From the NCBI GenBank assembly GCA_037074765.1, contig JBAMDO010000211.1:28983-92982 (forward strand): 64,000 nt of DNA. Direction: 5' to 3'. Position numbers and translations under genes: made by a program. Shown here piece after piece: positions 10,989 through 22,868 of this stretch. The first letter of the stretch is position 1. Each line of letters starts with the position of its first letter. Under the pieces are notes generated by a model. That model did not search any database and was not told where the DNA came from. It worked only from the letters and a program-made list of their open reading frames with translations. The DNA is from Mansonella perstans. Taxonomy: Eukaryota; Nematoda; Chromadorea; Rhabditida; Onchocercidae.

Positions 10989-12228
10989 CCATATTGCCTA
11001 GAACAAGCTTCAACCAACTGAGATGCATCGAAATTTTTTAAGATTTTAAATGTTTGAAATATATTCAAACTCGAATTCTAAAATTGAAAATGAAATTGTC
11101 GAACGAAAAGGACTAATCTGATGCAATAGCAAATAATGGGAATCAAGAATTTAACAGCCAGATGTTCTCTTCTTTTTGTGTGTAAAAATTATAGCTATTT
11201 GCAATATCTGTATAATTATCACTCATCAATTATTTAAGTGTAGTATGAGCTTCTAATTCACAATTTGGTTTTCTTCAGGATCAAAATTCATGTTTCTGTT
11301 TTTCGGACACAATTTTTGAGACAGCAAAATTGTTAGATCACATTTCTCTCTAAAAGAGTGCATTTGGATGAAATTTCATTCACAATTACATAATTAGTAA
11401 TTATTGTTTATAGGGACACTGCAAATATGAGACTACGTCATATAAAATTTTAATGAAAGTGAAATAAGTTCTGTAAGCTCCTAAAAATGTTAGTAAATCG
11501 AGTGATATTATACCAATAATATGATTTCTTTTATTTATATATCAACAACGCCAAAGCTAAATGATATTAATGTTCCTGCAACATTACGTATAATCTGTTG
11601 AGCACTAATAAATGATTCTTTCATTACATCAAGATACACAGATCGACGACTAATAAATTAACAAAATTGATTAGTACGATGCTAATTATAATTAACCAAT
11701 CAAGACACCAATATTTATCAATACCAACAAACGAAGCGAAATTTGTGATATGATTTGTGATTGATGAAGCAGTAAATGAACAATGAATAAGCATAATTAT
11801 CGTTCAATACATATGACAAATCACTGACTTTTTTTATCTATATCTTGCTTATTATGAATTAATGACGTTGTCATACAATTACTAACTCGTTGTTGTATTA
11901 TTGCTTTCACTCATGCATATGTCAATTCCCGATATCTGACTGTTTGATTCTTTTGCTAATTCATAACTAAGAATTAATGAAATAGTCACAGGCTACACTT
12001 TTAGAGTTTAGAATATAGAATGTCACCTAAGCAACACTTTTAGAATGATCGAAATAACTTTATTTTATTAACACTTTTAACTTCAACTCAATTAATGTTT
12101 TAGAATAAGAGTGATAACTTTTTTCTGTATGAGACTACATCATATAAAATTTTAATGAAAGTAGAAAAAGTTCTGTAAGCTCCTAAAAATGTTAATAAAT
12201 CGAATAAGTGATATTATAACAATAAAAC
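10989..12228. other. upstream region of receptor copy A, non-coding
   Basis: No gene is called. The region is repeated upstream of the other two receptor copies (25067-26304 and 36804-38027). A minus-strand frame around 11640-11810 reads a membrane-like WLIIISIVLINFVNLLVVDLC and is kept open in all three copies. It has no usable acceptor, so it is left unannotated. Confidence 0.6.
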
Positions 12229-13573
12229 CGCATTACCAAGCACACAATCATCTATAAGACAATCATTCATTGTCAGTTCACTTTTCTTTTGATACATTTT
12301 TCTTTTTGGTATAACACGTTAATGATGCACTAGTAAAAGGTTTTAGAATATTCATATCCATAGCTATTCCATAATGAACCAAAAAACTGAAATATCTTCA
12401 ACTTATTACAAATACATATGTTTTCTCGCTATTCATGTCTTAGACAAACGTGATACATAAAGATTTTTCATTTCATATAGACAATTGACCTCTGTTTTTA
12501 TATAATATTACAGATATTCATAAGTTTTCAGAAACAATAATTCTGCCTTAACAAATTATAAAATTCCATCTCAATATATTAATCCTATCCTGGGCATGGA
12601 AGTGTAAAGTTCATTTAGTAATACAAGAAACTTACTAATACTTGGGATGAATCTGACCATTGTCGATCGAATCATTTACCATAAATGCTAATGAAATTGC
12701 TTGGATTTTGCTGATATACTCTGATCTATGCCTGATCTCCAGATTATTTTTAGGGTAACAATGATCTAGTAATATAATTAAAGTATTTCATGCAAAATAT
12801 TTGTTTTGGTTAATAAATAACAGTGCCGAAAAAAGAGTGATCAAATTCTGAAATGCAAATTACAAGCAAAATATAAATCATTATGGCACAATAAATCAGT
12901 TCATTCATTGGCATTACAATGGTAAATTTGTTAAAAAATTCAAGAAATTGAAATAATTAACAAAAAGTAGAAATTATATATTTGGAAAAATTGAAAATTT
13001 GTAATAAAAATGTGCATTCTATGCAAAAAACGAATAATAATGGACAGCATAAATTCAATTTATTTCTATCACATCATAAGCAATGTATTGCAACAACTTT
13101 ATCATGTTTGAGCATATCTATAAGATGCATATTGAAGTTTAATTTGAGAAATTCAAACAGCAAATATTTGAAAGATTGATCCTAAAAAGATTAACAATTC
13201 GACTAGTTAAGGATTAAACCATATTCATAAAAATAAAATATGAATATATTTCAGTGGAGAACTGTTATATTGCAATTTTAATTGAATTGTTCATTTTAAA
13301 TAACTATTAGAAGACAAAAATGTTTGAAGGAATGAACAATGACACCGGACGTAATTATCAAGACAGAAGTGGAAAGTTAACAATGGGATGATGTCAAAAA
13401 AAGATTTTGGTACTTACGTATAATCATAAAGTTCATGGCAAAGCCAGCTTAACCTCCATGATGACTAGAGGGAGCCTACTAAAGTTCTATCTCTAATCCT
13501 GGATATATATATATATAGAAAAGAAAAACAGTATACAGGCAGCTTTTATAATCAAAGGTGCATGCTTGTCCAC
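12229..13573. repeat. duplicated block S, copy 2
   Basis: This is a nearly full-length second copy of 1849-3203 with small indels, such as loss of a short repeat near 12530 and an extra cagtggagaactgtt segment near 13252. It ends at the tatatata tract and a tccactat motif, where the sequence jumps to material resembling 625-865. Confidence 0.85.
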
Positions 13574-13576
13574 TAT

Positions 13577-14170
13577 GTGTGTTGTAGATTTCATTTGCGT
13601 GTATCCGGATTTCAACCAGTATATTATATCGAGAACCTTAATTAAAGTTTCTTTGCAATTTTAATTTTATCTCACATATCAATTCTATTGAGAAAACAGC
13701 TAAAGCAATAAATAAAATGCAAAAATAATAGAAATGAAGCTTAATATTATGAATAGATAAGTATATTTCGCATACACACTAATGAGTTGCTTCTAAGTGA
13801 GCGATCAAATTTGGCAGTCGAAGAAATTTCATAATGTTAAGCTTATTCAGCAATTTATTTATAAATTGCTAATTATCTATTAATGACATAGTCATACAGT
13901 TACTCATTCCTTGTCGTATCATCATTTTTACCGATGTATATGTCAATTTGCGATATCTGACTGACAGATTCTTTTGTTAATTCATAATTAAGAATTAATG
14001 ATTTAGTCAAAGATTACAATAAGCAAATTCTTTTAGAATGATCAAAATAACTTTTGTTTCATTAACACTTTTAACTTCATTAATAGTAGTTTTTTTTTTA
14101 AAAAAAATAAATGAGAAGTTTATTATTAATACTTTTCTATTAATAATAAATCTTTTTAAATAATAAAAAT
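13577..14170. repeat. partial copy of the 625-865 segment plus AT-rich spacer
   Basis: 13590-13850 repeats the 625-865 segment. 13868-14060 is a diverged copy of part of 11860-12060. A perfect 13-bp inverted repeat (tttattattaata / tattaataataaa) with a 6-base loop lies at 14119-14150. Confidence 0.6.
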
Positions 14171-14181
14171 GAGAAGCATAT

Positions 14182-14650
14182 GTGAAAACAAACTAATGTA
14201 TTGCATCTAAGTGATCGATTAAATTTAGCAATCGAAGAAATTTCAAACGTTAAGCTTATTCAGCAGTTATTGCTTACAACACTTTCTCAGGGAACTGATT
14301 TTGTAAATGAACTGAAAATCGAAATGAAGTGGACATATGTATCGAGCAAATTTATCAAACTAAGATTTTTATTGCGTAATTTAAAATAACAAAATAAAAT
14401 TACATCGGTATAATTGAGAGTTTGCTTGTTGAGAGTTTGCATCTGACTTCGTATAATTGAGAGTTTGCATCTGCATATAATTGAGATAATTGAGAGTTTG
14501 CATCTGATTTCGCCTGTGCTTCGAATCGATGGTTTTGAAGAATTTAAACATTTGAAGAAAAAAACTGAAATAGCCCCGGTGGAAATTTCAGGAAAGAACA
14601 GCTCTTTGGAAATGTATAAGGAAATGAGACGAAGAATGACTCGATAAAGT
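14182..14650 (+). pseudogene. remnant of an unrecognised coding sequence split by a minisatellite
   Basis: Two plus-strand frames look more gene-like than their surroundings: 14201-14389 (LSDRLNLAIEEISNVKLIQQ, hydrophilic, helical) and 14500-14647 (IDGFEEFKHLKKKTE, ending MYKEMRRRMTR). Between them is an array of a roughly 28-bp unit containing attgagagtttgcatctg. The first segment recurs in eroded form at 820-880 and 13790-13850. I recognise no family and no splice sites that join the two parts. Confidence 0.25.
14411..14512. repeat. short minisatellite, unit containing ttgagagtttgcatctg
   Basis: Imperfect tandem copies of ttgagagtttgcatctg with variable spacers (cttcgtataa, catataa). The four or so copies lie between the two coding-like segments described above. 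Confidence 0.8.
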
Positions 14651-15302
14651 CATAGGAACAGCAAAATTGACGTCTATTTGATTGCAGAGTGATGCTTTCT
14701 TTCCAATTTACATCCATTATCCATTTGTCATTTGCTCATTTGAATATTTAAACAACTCATGCGAGCAATTTCCAGTTCATTTAAATATTTTAATTCGATT
14801 CCGAAATCTTACAAAAGTTTATGGCTGAAGTGAATGGCACTAGGTACCAAAATTAGATTTCTGTCACTGATCAGTCATGTTTAAATGTCGTCTGATCAAT
14901 TCATTCCTTTCTTGCTCTATTATTATTGCGTATATTACAATTTATATTAATCAACTTATGTCAACTAATTAGCAGAACAAATAACTCAGTTGATAGAAAA
15001 TCTAATTTTAGCAGCTAATCACCATTCAATTCAGCCATAAACCTTTGTAAGATTTAGCAATCGAATTAAAATGTTTAAACGAAATGAAAGTTATTTTATT
15101 ACATGAGTAGATAACAATGAAATTAAATTGTAATAACACACACCAAATGAAGAAGGCAAACATTATTTATTCAAAGCATTTTAAATGCACAAGCAGATTT
15201 TGCAACTTTCAAAGTTAAAAGTAAAATTCAAAAAGAATGGAGACTTAAAAATTAGAATATCGATATTTCCCATTTCGCTTTATCCATCTAACAAAATTTG
15301 CA
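14651..15302. other. non-coding spacer
   Basis: AT-rich sequence with no gene or recognisable repeat. It ends abruptly at the junction with the second three-finger-like copy; the first 20 bases of the joined exon differ from copy 1. Confidence 0.5.
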
Positions 15303-15874
15303 CCTCTTGCTCTACAAGTTTTTCCAAATCAGGTGGTTTCTTTATAACTCCTTTCCGGACTCGTTTCTGATAATTACGGATAGTGCTATCAATACCATTC
15401 ATGTTACAGTTGTGCTCAGTACAAGGCATAATCGTGCAGTATCACGACTTGTTGAACGTTCAGCGCACGCTCCTTCCTGAAATAATGCATTCTGTTGAAG
15501 CAGATAATTTTTAATTGATGAATTATTATTCACTGATTTTCCAATTTTTTCACTTGTTCAATTTTACTGGTTTGACAATAAAACGAAGTAACTCACTTCA
15601 CATATATAATTAACAATAAATAGTACCGTAGTGCCAAATATCGGATCAATTCCAACTAAAGAACGATATTTGTCTTCACAACCACCATATTCAATGGTTT
15701 CTCCAGCTTTTTTGTCTAGGAAAAAAGTAACGTCTCAAGAGGAAACCAAAAAATATTTTGACACATCAATTTTTGCATTCTAACAAAAACACTCAATTAT
15801 TTAATATTAATTGATTTACTTATTCGTATCGTTAGCATACATTTCTCACGTGTAGTTCTTACGTAATTTGCTTT
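15303..15874 (-). pseudogene. Cys-rich three-finger (Ly6-like) protein, copy 2, frameshifted and truncated
   Basis: Exons at 15820-15874, 15597-15715 and 15303-15476 correspond to those of the 1.0-1.6 kb copy. Here the middle exon is intact: it ends YICE at the donor and joins in phase to EEGACAERS. The last exon has lost one base in the C-x-C motif (CGCTTG became CCTTG on the coding strand), shifting the frame before the terminal CN. The 3' end also differs: the stop and final codons are replaced by joined unrelated sequence. The two copies therefore carry different inactivating changes. Splicing and homology are as for copy 1. Confidence 0.45.
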
Positions 15875-16137
15875 CTTAAAAAAATTAATCTTAAATGTGG
15901 AGAATTATGAACCTTTAAAATTTATAGATGGAAAAAAATTGATTTTCTGTGTTTCAATAATTTGATGATAAAACGTGATCTTTCATTCTTATTCTCATCA
16001 AATGCATTTTAGCAGTAATTGCTCTTAAACGTAATTACAATATTAATATTTTCACAATTGCTTTTTCATTAATATTTTAATAAATTAAAACTAATAAAAT
16101 ATAAGACTTGTTGATGAATTCAACACTGTAACAACCC

Positions 16138-16228
16138 GCATTACCAAGCACACAATCATCCATAAGACAATCATTCATTGTTAGTTCACTTTTCTTTTGA
16201 TGCATTTTTCTTTTTGGTATAACACGTT
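16138..16228. repeat. fragment of block S, copy 3
   Basis: Only the first roughly 90 bases of block S remain, running up to the ggtataacacgttaa motif. There the sequence switches to the BEL/Pao fragment. Confidence 0.85.
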
Positions 16229-18186
16229 AATTTTTTAGCTTTCAAAAATTTTTCGTTTCTGACCTGGAGTTTAATGTGACCATCCAAATTGTAATTAGAA
16301 ATATGTAGCAAAGTTGATTAATATTGCCATTTCCAACTATTATTGGTTCAACTTTTGTATGAAGTAATGAGAATCCGGATTTAGTTTTTCGATTTTATTC
16401 AGTTTTAAAAAAATCTAGAAATGATCCGCTCCAATTAAGATATCGTCTTTTCCAACAATTTTTTAAATTCATCGTTTGATTGGTCATCAGTATTTTAATA
16501 ACATGTAATTCATTGGTCAAATATTCGATTACATTAGCGCGTATTTCTATCATCTCCGTTGATTCGTATACTGAGCTGCGCGTGAGCTACTATGCATGAT
16601 TTAGGGTGTCTAATATCGAAAAGAACTTATTATTCATCCGTTTCTGTTAAATCTAGTCACTGAACTATTTTCTTCCATATAAAAAATAATTGTGACCCAA
16701 TGTTAAATAGTGCTAAAACTTCTTCCTTTCGTTCTGATTGTAATGGATTAAATATAATTGTAGCAAGGTTTCTTCATCTTGTTTTTTAGTTACTGTATTT
16801 ACTTGAGTTATTATTGTCGGATTGTAGTAAGTTGATTAATCTTCCAGTTTATTGAATTCTTCGTTTGTCTAGCTTTACTCGTATAAACAAGAAACATACC
16901 TCACCTAAGAATAAGCAGAATTCAAGAAGCTACAATGAAATGTCAGCAATAGCAACTACCCACAACGAAAAAAAGATTCCTTATCCTACAGCAATGAAAA
17001 GCATAATCAAACAAGGTGAATGTCTGGCAAATACCGTAGTCCACAAAGTTTTTTCGAATTTGATTGATTTCTTTTTTTATATAGTACAGTGTTATTGAGC
17101 AGCTTTGCAGTAAAAACATTTTACTTTCTTTTGTATTCTTCGCCTTGATATATCTTCAAAAAATAATACATTTCTTCATCTCATTGAACGGATCATTCGA
17201 GTATTTACTGTGGGATATGTCATTCACTATCCCAGTGATTTTGACCACAAAATGTACAAGATCTTCTTTTTTTGATATCACTTTTCATTGCTGCAGGACA
17301 AGGAACATTTTTTGTGGATGGTCGTTAATGTTCAGGTCTCAAGTTTTATTATAACTTCCTGCTTTCTGCTTAATCTTAGATAAGGTATGTTTCTTATTTA
17401 TACGAATAAATGATCTTACTTGTTCATTAACATTGATCGAATTCCCAAAAAATCTTCTGAGTTTTGATACTGACTATCGGTTATCGACTGTTTTTTGGTG
17501 GTATATCTTGTCAAGTATCCATTATGGTAGTCGGCTTTTAATTACGGTTTCAAACTAGAATGCTCTAAGTTTTCTCCTAGCGCCTCTAATTGTCGGAAAA
17601 TTCTTTCCATTTTCTCTACTTTTCCAATCTATTCTTTTTCATCTTATGCGTGTATTCGATCCATTTATCACACGCTGATTTAATTGATTTGATGTACGTT
17701 TGCAATCGCAAGATTTTTTCTTCGAGAAATCGTCTTTTGGTTTCGTACAATTGAAGTCGTTTTTTTGTTACCAAGCTGTTTTCCGGAGGCTTAATGTCCA
17801 ATGCTTTTACTTCGTGAAGGTGTCGCGAAATTCATAACGCGAAATTCCCAATAGGGTTTAAATCTGATTCTATTAACGGCTTTTATGAGCCACCTAATTA
17901 ATTTGTAATGTTTAATCTCTTTGTTCCAATTATAAGCTGTCAAAATCTTTCCTACCATAAACTAACAAAGAGGCAGCTGCAATTAACATCTTATTAACCA
18001 AACCCATTCTGTAACTGCGTCGAAATCCTTTGTTTGATGCTTATGCTTACATGCAATATATTGTACCTTCTCAACCAAGCTTATCTGTACAAAGGATTTG
18101 CTTTTTTATGATCTTTAGTTTCTTATAACTCAACTCACTAATACAAGTTTTCTCCGCCTACAATACTCAGTATATAAACTCTCAAT

Positions 18187-18245
18187 CATCCCAAAAAGAC
18201 CATTTTTGGGATTACCATTTTTGGGATTGACCATTTTTGGGATTT
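18187..18245. repeat. hairpin plus triplicated ccatttttgggatt
   Basis: atcccaaaaa at 18187 pairs perfectly with tttttgggat a few bases on (10-bp stem, 5-base loop). The right arm is then repeated twice more in tandem. It lies in the leader region of the BEL/Pao fragment. Confidence 0.8.
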
Positions 18246-18451
18246 GTTCACATCCACGGCTACTGGTTCTATTCTGCTCATCATTACCGCTTTATTATAT
18301 GTTAATGTTACCATTAAATACGCGTTGTATATAATTGTTACATAATTCTCGCGTTATCCAATTATTCTAATAAAAGGTTTAATTACCCAAGTTTGAGGTG
18401 TCAACGTAACTTAGCGCAACGGTCTAACTACCCAAGTTTGAGATTCGACTG

Positions 18452-18466
18452 TGCCACGTTACAAAA
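18452..18466 (-). other. candidate primer-binding site of the BEL/Pao element
   Basis: On the minus strand TGGCACAGTCGAATC is complementary to a tRNA 3' end of sequence GATTCGACTGTGCCA. The position upstream of gag fits a primer-binding site. I cannot name the tRNA, and the abutting sequence does not end in a clear LTR CA, so this is tentative. Confidence 0.3.
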
Positions 18467-19257
18467 ACTTTCCCGACAGAAGGAGTTTTTTCATTCTCTT
18501 TTACAAGTTTAATAATTTCTATTGGAGGTCATATCGGCAAGAATTTCAAAGAGTATTTTTTGTAATTTTTTGTTGTAATTAATTTCTTACCTCATCTCGT
18601 ACACCAAGAAATTATGTCGTGAAAAAGTTTTGTTATTTCAGAAAGAAAAATTTTTAATCGGAGTAGCTTACGTATTCTTAGGCGATTTCACGAATTGAAC
18701 TTAGAATATACAGCTAGTTGCAGTTTTTATTACTGCCCAGATACCAATATTATAGAATGACGTGCCAAATAATATCAGTTACTATAATAGAACGACGTGA
18801 GAAATATGCAAGCATTAATATAGCGAGGCGAAATAGGATTTGAGGAATGCGAAGGACATGTTGTAGGAACTGATATTAATAATAGTATTTCTTATCGTTT
18901 ATGTAAGAAATTTGTAAGGAGATTTTTTTAAGTTTTTCACAAATCGACAATATTCTCACAGTCATAAAGGAAATTTACATACAAAACTGTCAGATGTTCA
19001 ACTTTCTCATGGTTATTCCAAGAAAGATTTGTACAGAAAATTTTCAGATTCTACAAATTTAAAAAATGTTTAAAATGATTTTATTAATTTTTCTTTTCCT
19101 CTTTTAACTTTTCACTTCATGTTCTCTTCTTTCTTGCGGTTTTCTACTTTTCCTTTCTCTTTGTTTCTTTTTACTACCTTTCCTTGTCTATTATTTTTTT
19201 TTTTCTGTAATTAGTTTTCGCTTTTTTCTGTTTTTTTTTTGGTTTTGTTTCTCCTTA
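18467..19257. other. possible LTR or flank, no gene
   Basis: If the primer-binding site is right, this would contain the element's LTR. I cannot find its partner in the window. The end (about 19090-19257) is rich in ttttctt/tttcc tracts. No coding sequence is seen. Confidence 0.3.
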
Positions 19258-19799
19258 CTTTCACTTTTCTTTGATTCTCTTTTTCTTTTTTTTTGTTCAA
19301 ATCATTTTAAAATATGAATGACAGTATTAAAAAAATAAATTTAGTACAAACAAAAGGAAACAAAATAAGAGAATTCAAAACGCTAAATTATTTTTCTGTA
19401 GTGCCATGTTTCTCTTAAACTTATCAAACAATGTGAAACACTTGACATATTTTCATCTACAGAAGCAGAAAAAGAAATGAAAAAAAAAGGCCGTATATTC
19501 ACTATTTCAGGTTCGGCCTAATAAAAATAATTGTTTTATTCATCTTATCTGATAATTTGTTAAAAATGAAATAATCACCACATAATCCTTAGACGTAATG
19601 AGAGATATTCCCGAGCATGCAGTGCGAGAAAAGATGAAATAAGAGCTCATGAATATGTTCGTAGGAATTATGGCTTCTTGACCGAAAATTTTTATGGAAA
19701 ATTTTGGCGGAAAATTGATTAATGCGAATGCGAATTTTACATCAGAAGCTGATTGCTCTTGAATTAATATCGATTGCTCGTATACGGCATAATTCCACA
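19258..19799 (-). pseudogene. second copy of the degraded receptor last exon and tail exon
   Basis: This is a near-identical copy of 5759-6300, with the same missing segment at the end of TM7 (YFIFSRTA then frame loss) and the same eroded tail exon. It was therefore already broken before the units duplicated. Confidence 0.75.
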
Positions 19800-20029
19800 T
19801 CTTGTATCCATCAATAGAATATTTTAAGTTTTATATTTAATTTAACATAAGCAATGAAGTATCATTCAATAAGCTTTGGAAGGATCATGTGAATTTCGTA
19901 AAACTTTCGAAAAAATTTAAAACAGTCAAAATTTTTATAGCACGAAAGTTTAAGACTTTTGAATTAGAAGGAAAACTATTGTAGATTTTTTTCAACGAGA
20001 AACGCTTTATCAGATGACGTTGTTACTGA

Positions 20030-20555
20030 TTTATTATATTATGAAAGTGTTTGAAAATGTTTCCTATTAATTTGATAAGGTAGAAGTGAGTTTCTAGGAA
20101 ATTGTTGCTTGAAATGCTAATTCGAATGACAAAATAACAAAATTTGTAACTTGCTACAACTTATTGAATAATTCTTTGTGAGCATTTTACTTTGAAAAAA
20201 AATACTAGGACGTACCTGGGCAAATATGAGTGTCCGATGTTTGCAATATATATTTATTGAGGTAAAATATTGCAAATAAAATTTATAGCAAATGCACTTT
20301 TCTGAGTGTAAAAATCGTCGAATCAATTTATATGCAAAAGGAAATCAGGTTATTCACTTAAAGCATGATTAAATGATGGACTGACATATTTCTGCTGTAA
20401 CCTTTCTAATTATTTTCTTGAGATCTCAAAAGTTTTGAATGCTTTGAAACTTTTTCAAAAAAAAAGAGCTTGACATGAGAAACATTTGAGCATGAAATGA
20501 AATGATTTTTTCAAACATGAAACGTTTTAGAAGAGATAACAAACAGTTGTTACTC
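20030..20555. repeat. segment absent from the first unit, repeated at 30.0 and 30.8 kb
   Basis: The segment contains aatttgtaacttgctacaac and gtgtccgatgtttgcaatat motifs. It recurs at about 30775-31290 and, partly, at 30036-30460. The minus-strand open frames across it are short and lack splice sites or family resemblance. Confidence 0.75.
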
Positions 20556-21187
20556 ATTTATTCTCATTCATAAAATTTTATTCATTGTGTTCCGTGCTTC
20601 TATGTCTGCCATAACTTTTTTAGGATGAACATTGGAATAGCTGGAAGTGTCATTAAATTTGTTATTTTGTATTCATAGTATTGCGAGAAACAGTTCTTTA
20701 CTCATTCCACCGTATAAAATTAACTAGAAACATACATCCTTCATTTCTGTTCACAGAGTAAAGTTTTACCGAGAAATGCTGGAAAAGGACTGAATTGTAC
20801 AAGAAATCTTGCAAAAGAATAATTAAGAGAGTCTCCTTTTGACGAATTATGAGAAAAAATGCCTAATGCACTTTAAATCAATGACAGTGAAGATAATAAA
20901 AATGCGCTATAACTCCAAGCGTTTTTTTAATGTTACGATACATGTCAAATTTGCAAAAAATTCCAAGAGTTTAAGACTCCCAAGGATGAATGCATAATTC
21001 ACTTCAGTAAAACGACGATTATTTCACCGAAATTCCTAAAATGTCACATTATCTCATTAAGAAACTCCCAACTTCTGACATGTTCCTTATTGGATGACGG
21101 CTAAAGACTCCAATTAAAATTTATTTATTACTCGTCCAGTTATCTTTATTAATTTCATCTGATAAATTTATGTTCGAGAGTACATAC

Positions 21188-22042
21188 TGAGTGTTACCGT
21201 CACAGAATACAAAAACCCAATACCAAACAAGTAAAACGTTGCACCCATCGTTCCACTAATCAGATTTTCAAACATTGCGATCAAAACCCTTTAATCCCTT
21301 TCCATTGAAAATAGCAAAATGTAAGAAGCGACGAAATTTTGAAAAAAACATAGAGAATGAATATGTCGTTTGTTACTAAAATCCCAATAACCCGCTTAAG
21401 CACAACAGAAATAAAGAGTGAAAACCAGTAATCTTGCTTTTGCTGATCTCTTTTTCATTAACGCGAAAGCTATAAAGCACACTTATCAAAATCCACTGGA
21501 GTTAGAATCAAGGAACTTAGCATGCCGATTCTTAACTGTATTCGGCACGGAAATCAGCATTTCATCAACTTTGTTCCGTTTATTTGTTTCTAAATAGTAT
21601 TGCTCAGCATTGTTCCAGCAAAATACATATATCAGTGCGATTTCCCTGAATGTTGTCGTGATGAAGGGCGATTGATGTTATATTCAGTAATGCTTTAAAT
21701 TTGTAATGTTTTCAACAAAACTGACTTAATTGCTTATGTTTTGCACTGAAATCTCTCCCATAAAGCATCAGTTAAAAATAAGTGTTTGCGAAAGTTTAAA
21801 AAGCAAGAACGAATCTGAATAATTCTCAGGAGAAAACTCTCATTAGCAAATTAAAATGGAAATTCGATTGCTACCTCTATACGCTCATATACCTCAGCAG
21901 AATAATATGTAGAACATCACACTGACTATCCAGATAATCTTTCCAGCAAGACTAACTTGGGATATTCCAATTGGAGATTTGTATTTCACACAGGTAAAGA
22001 AAACTTTATGTAAATCAGAATAAATCAGTAGTTCGTCATCTT
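21188..22042 (-). pseudogene. possible DEG/ENaC-like channel exons, copy 2
   Basis: Exon-like blocks 21875-22042, 21747-21814, 21497-21645 and one ending at 21188 match those at 7.2-8.0 kb. In the first block, changes against copy 1 include silent ones (CAC/CAT, TCT/TCC) and one Ile-to-Val. The frame break in the TM1 helix (ILFC then stop; SAEVYERIE in the next frame) is shared, so it predates the duplication or reflects a splice form I cannot see. Confidence 0.35.
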
Positions 22043-22868
22043 CTAAAATGTTTCATATTTTGAAAAAATCATTTCATTTCATGCATAAATGATTCTTATG
22101 TAAAGTTCTTTCTCCTGAAAAAATTCCAAAATCATTCAAAATCTTTGAGATCTCAAGGAAATAGAAAAATTACAACAGTCAGTCCATCACTTGTTAATCA
22201 GTTCAACTACAAAAATTCATTCGCAGTAATATTTCAAAATCAAAATATATACAAATGTGAACACTTCCAAGATTTAAAACGTTGTATCACATCCATAAAT
22301 CAATTTGAGATTAAGAGAACTGAAAGAAAAACTTGACTAGATTCAAATTTTCGGACAAAATCCGAGAAAACAACTGATCAAATTAGAATAGATTCATAAA
22401 TTTGGATATTTTGAACAAATCAACAAATCAAGAAGTGAGAAGAAAGGTGGATAGTTGAGAATTCTTGGGATTAGCTTAAAAATAATATTTGCACTAATAA
22501 ATTTGAATAAAATTAATCGATTTGAAAAAACCGAAACTCAAAAAATTCTGACACAGATTATACAAATTTAAAAAATTTTAAACTGGAACTATTCATTGCA
22601 TGACTGAAATTATAAATATCGCCAGTTCATCTAGCAATCATTAAATTCATATGATCATAATGATAGAAAACAATTAGTAATTTGCATACGGAAATTAATA
22701 TGCTAATAATAAGAAAACTTAATTACATACTCAGTAATTAATGAATTCGAAAAAAATGGAAATTCAAAAGGTTCAATTATTTTTGCTTTATCAGTTTGTA
22801 TGTTCTTTTAGTTTTCACTTCGCGTTTCTTCTGTCTTTGACTTTGTTTCTAGAATTCAAGAGGCTAAA

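Larger units (their letters stand above)
16229..18466 (-). mobile_element. BEL/Pao retrotransposon fragment, leader-gag-protease part
   Basis: 16229-17300 is a near copy of 4690-5755, including the protease remnant with its Asp-to-Asn change. The sequence continues to higher coordinates into the element's 5' part, which the first copy lacks. 17616-17801 encodes a charged, coiled-coil-like gag N-terminal segment (LVTKKRLQLYETKRRFLEEK). RT, RNase H and integrase are absent at the low-coordinate end. Order on the minus strand (leader, gag, protease) matches the family. A tRNA-like 3' end (gattcgactgtgcca, 18452-18466) sits where a primer-binding site would be expected. Confidence 0.7.

Noticed and set aside
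11640..11815. Minus-strand membrane-like frame upstream of each receptor
   Set aside because: No acceptor or donor fits. Its open state in three near-identical copies is not independent evidence.
18452..18480. A tRNA gene at the gattcgactgtgcca motif
   Set aside because: Only a 3'-end-like stretch is present; there is no cloverleaf upstream. Interpreted instead as a possible retroelement primer-binding site.
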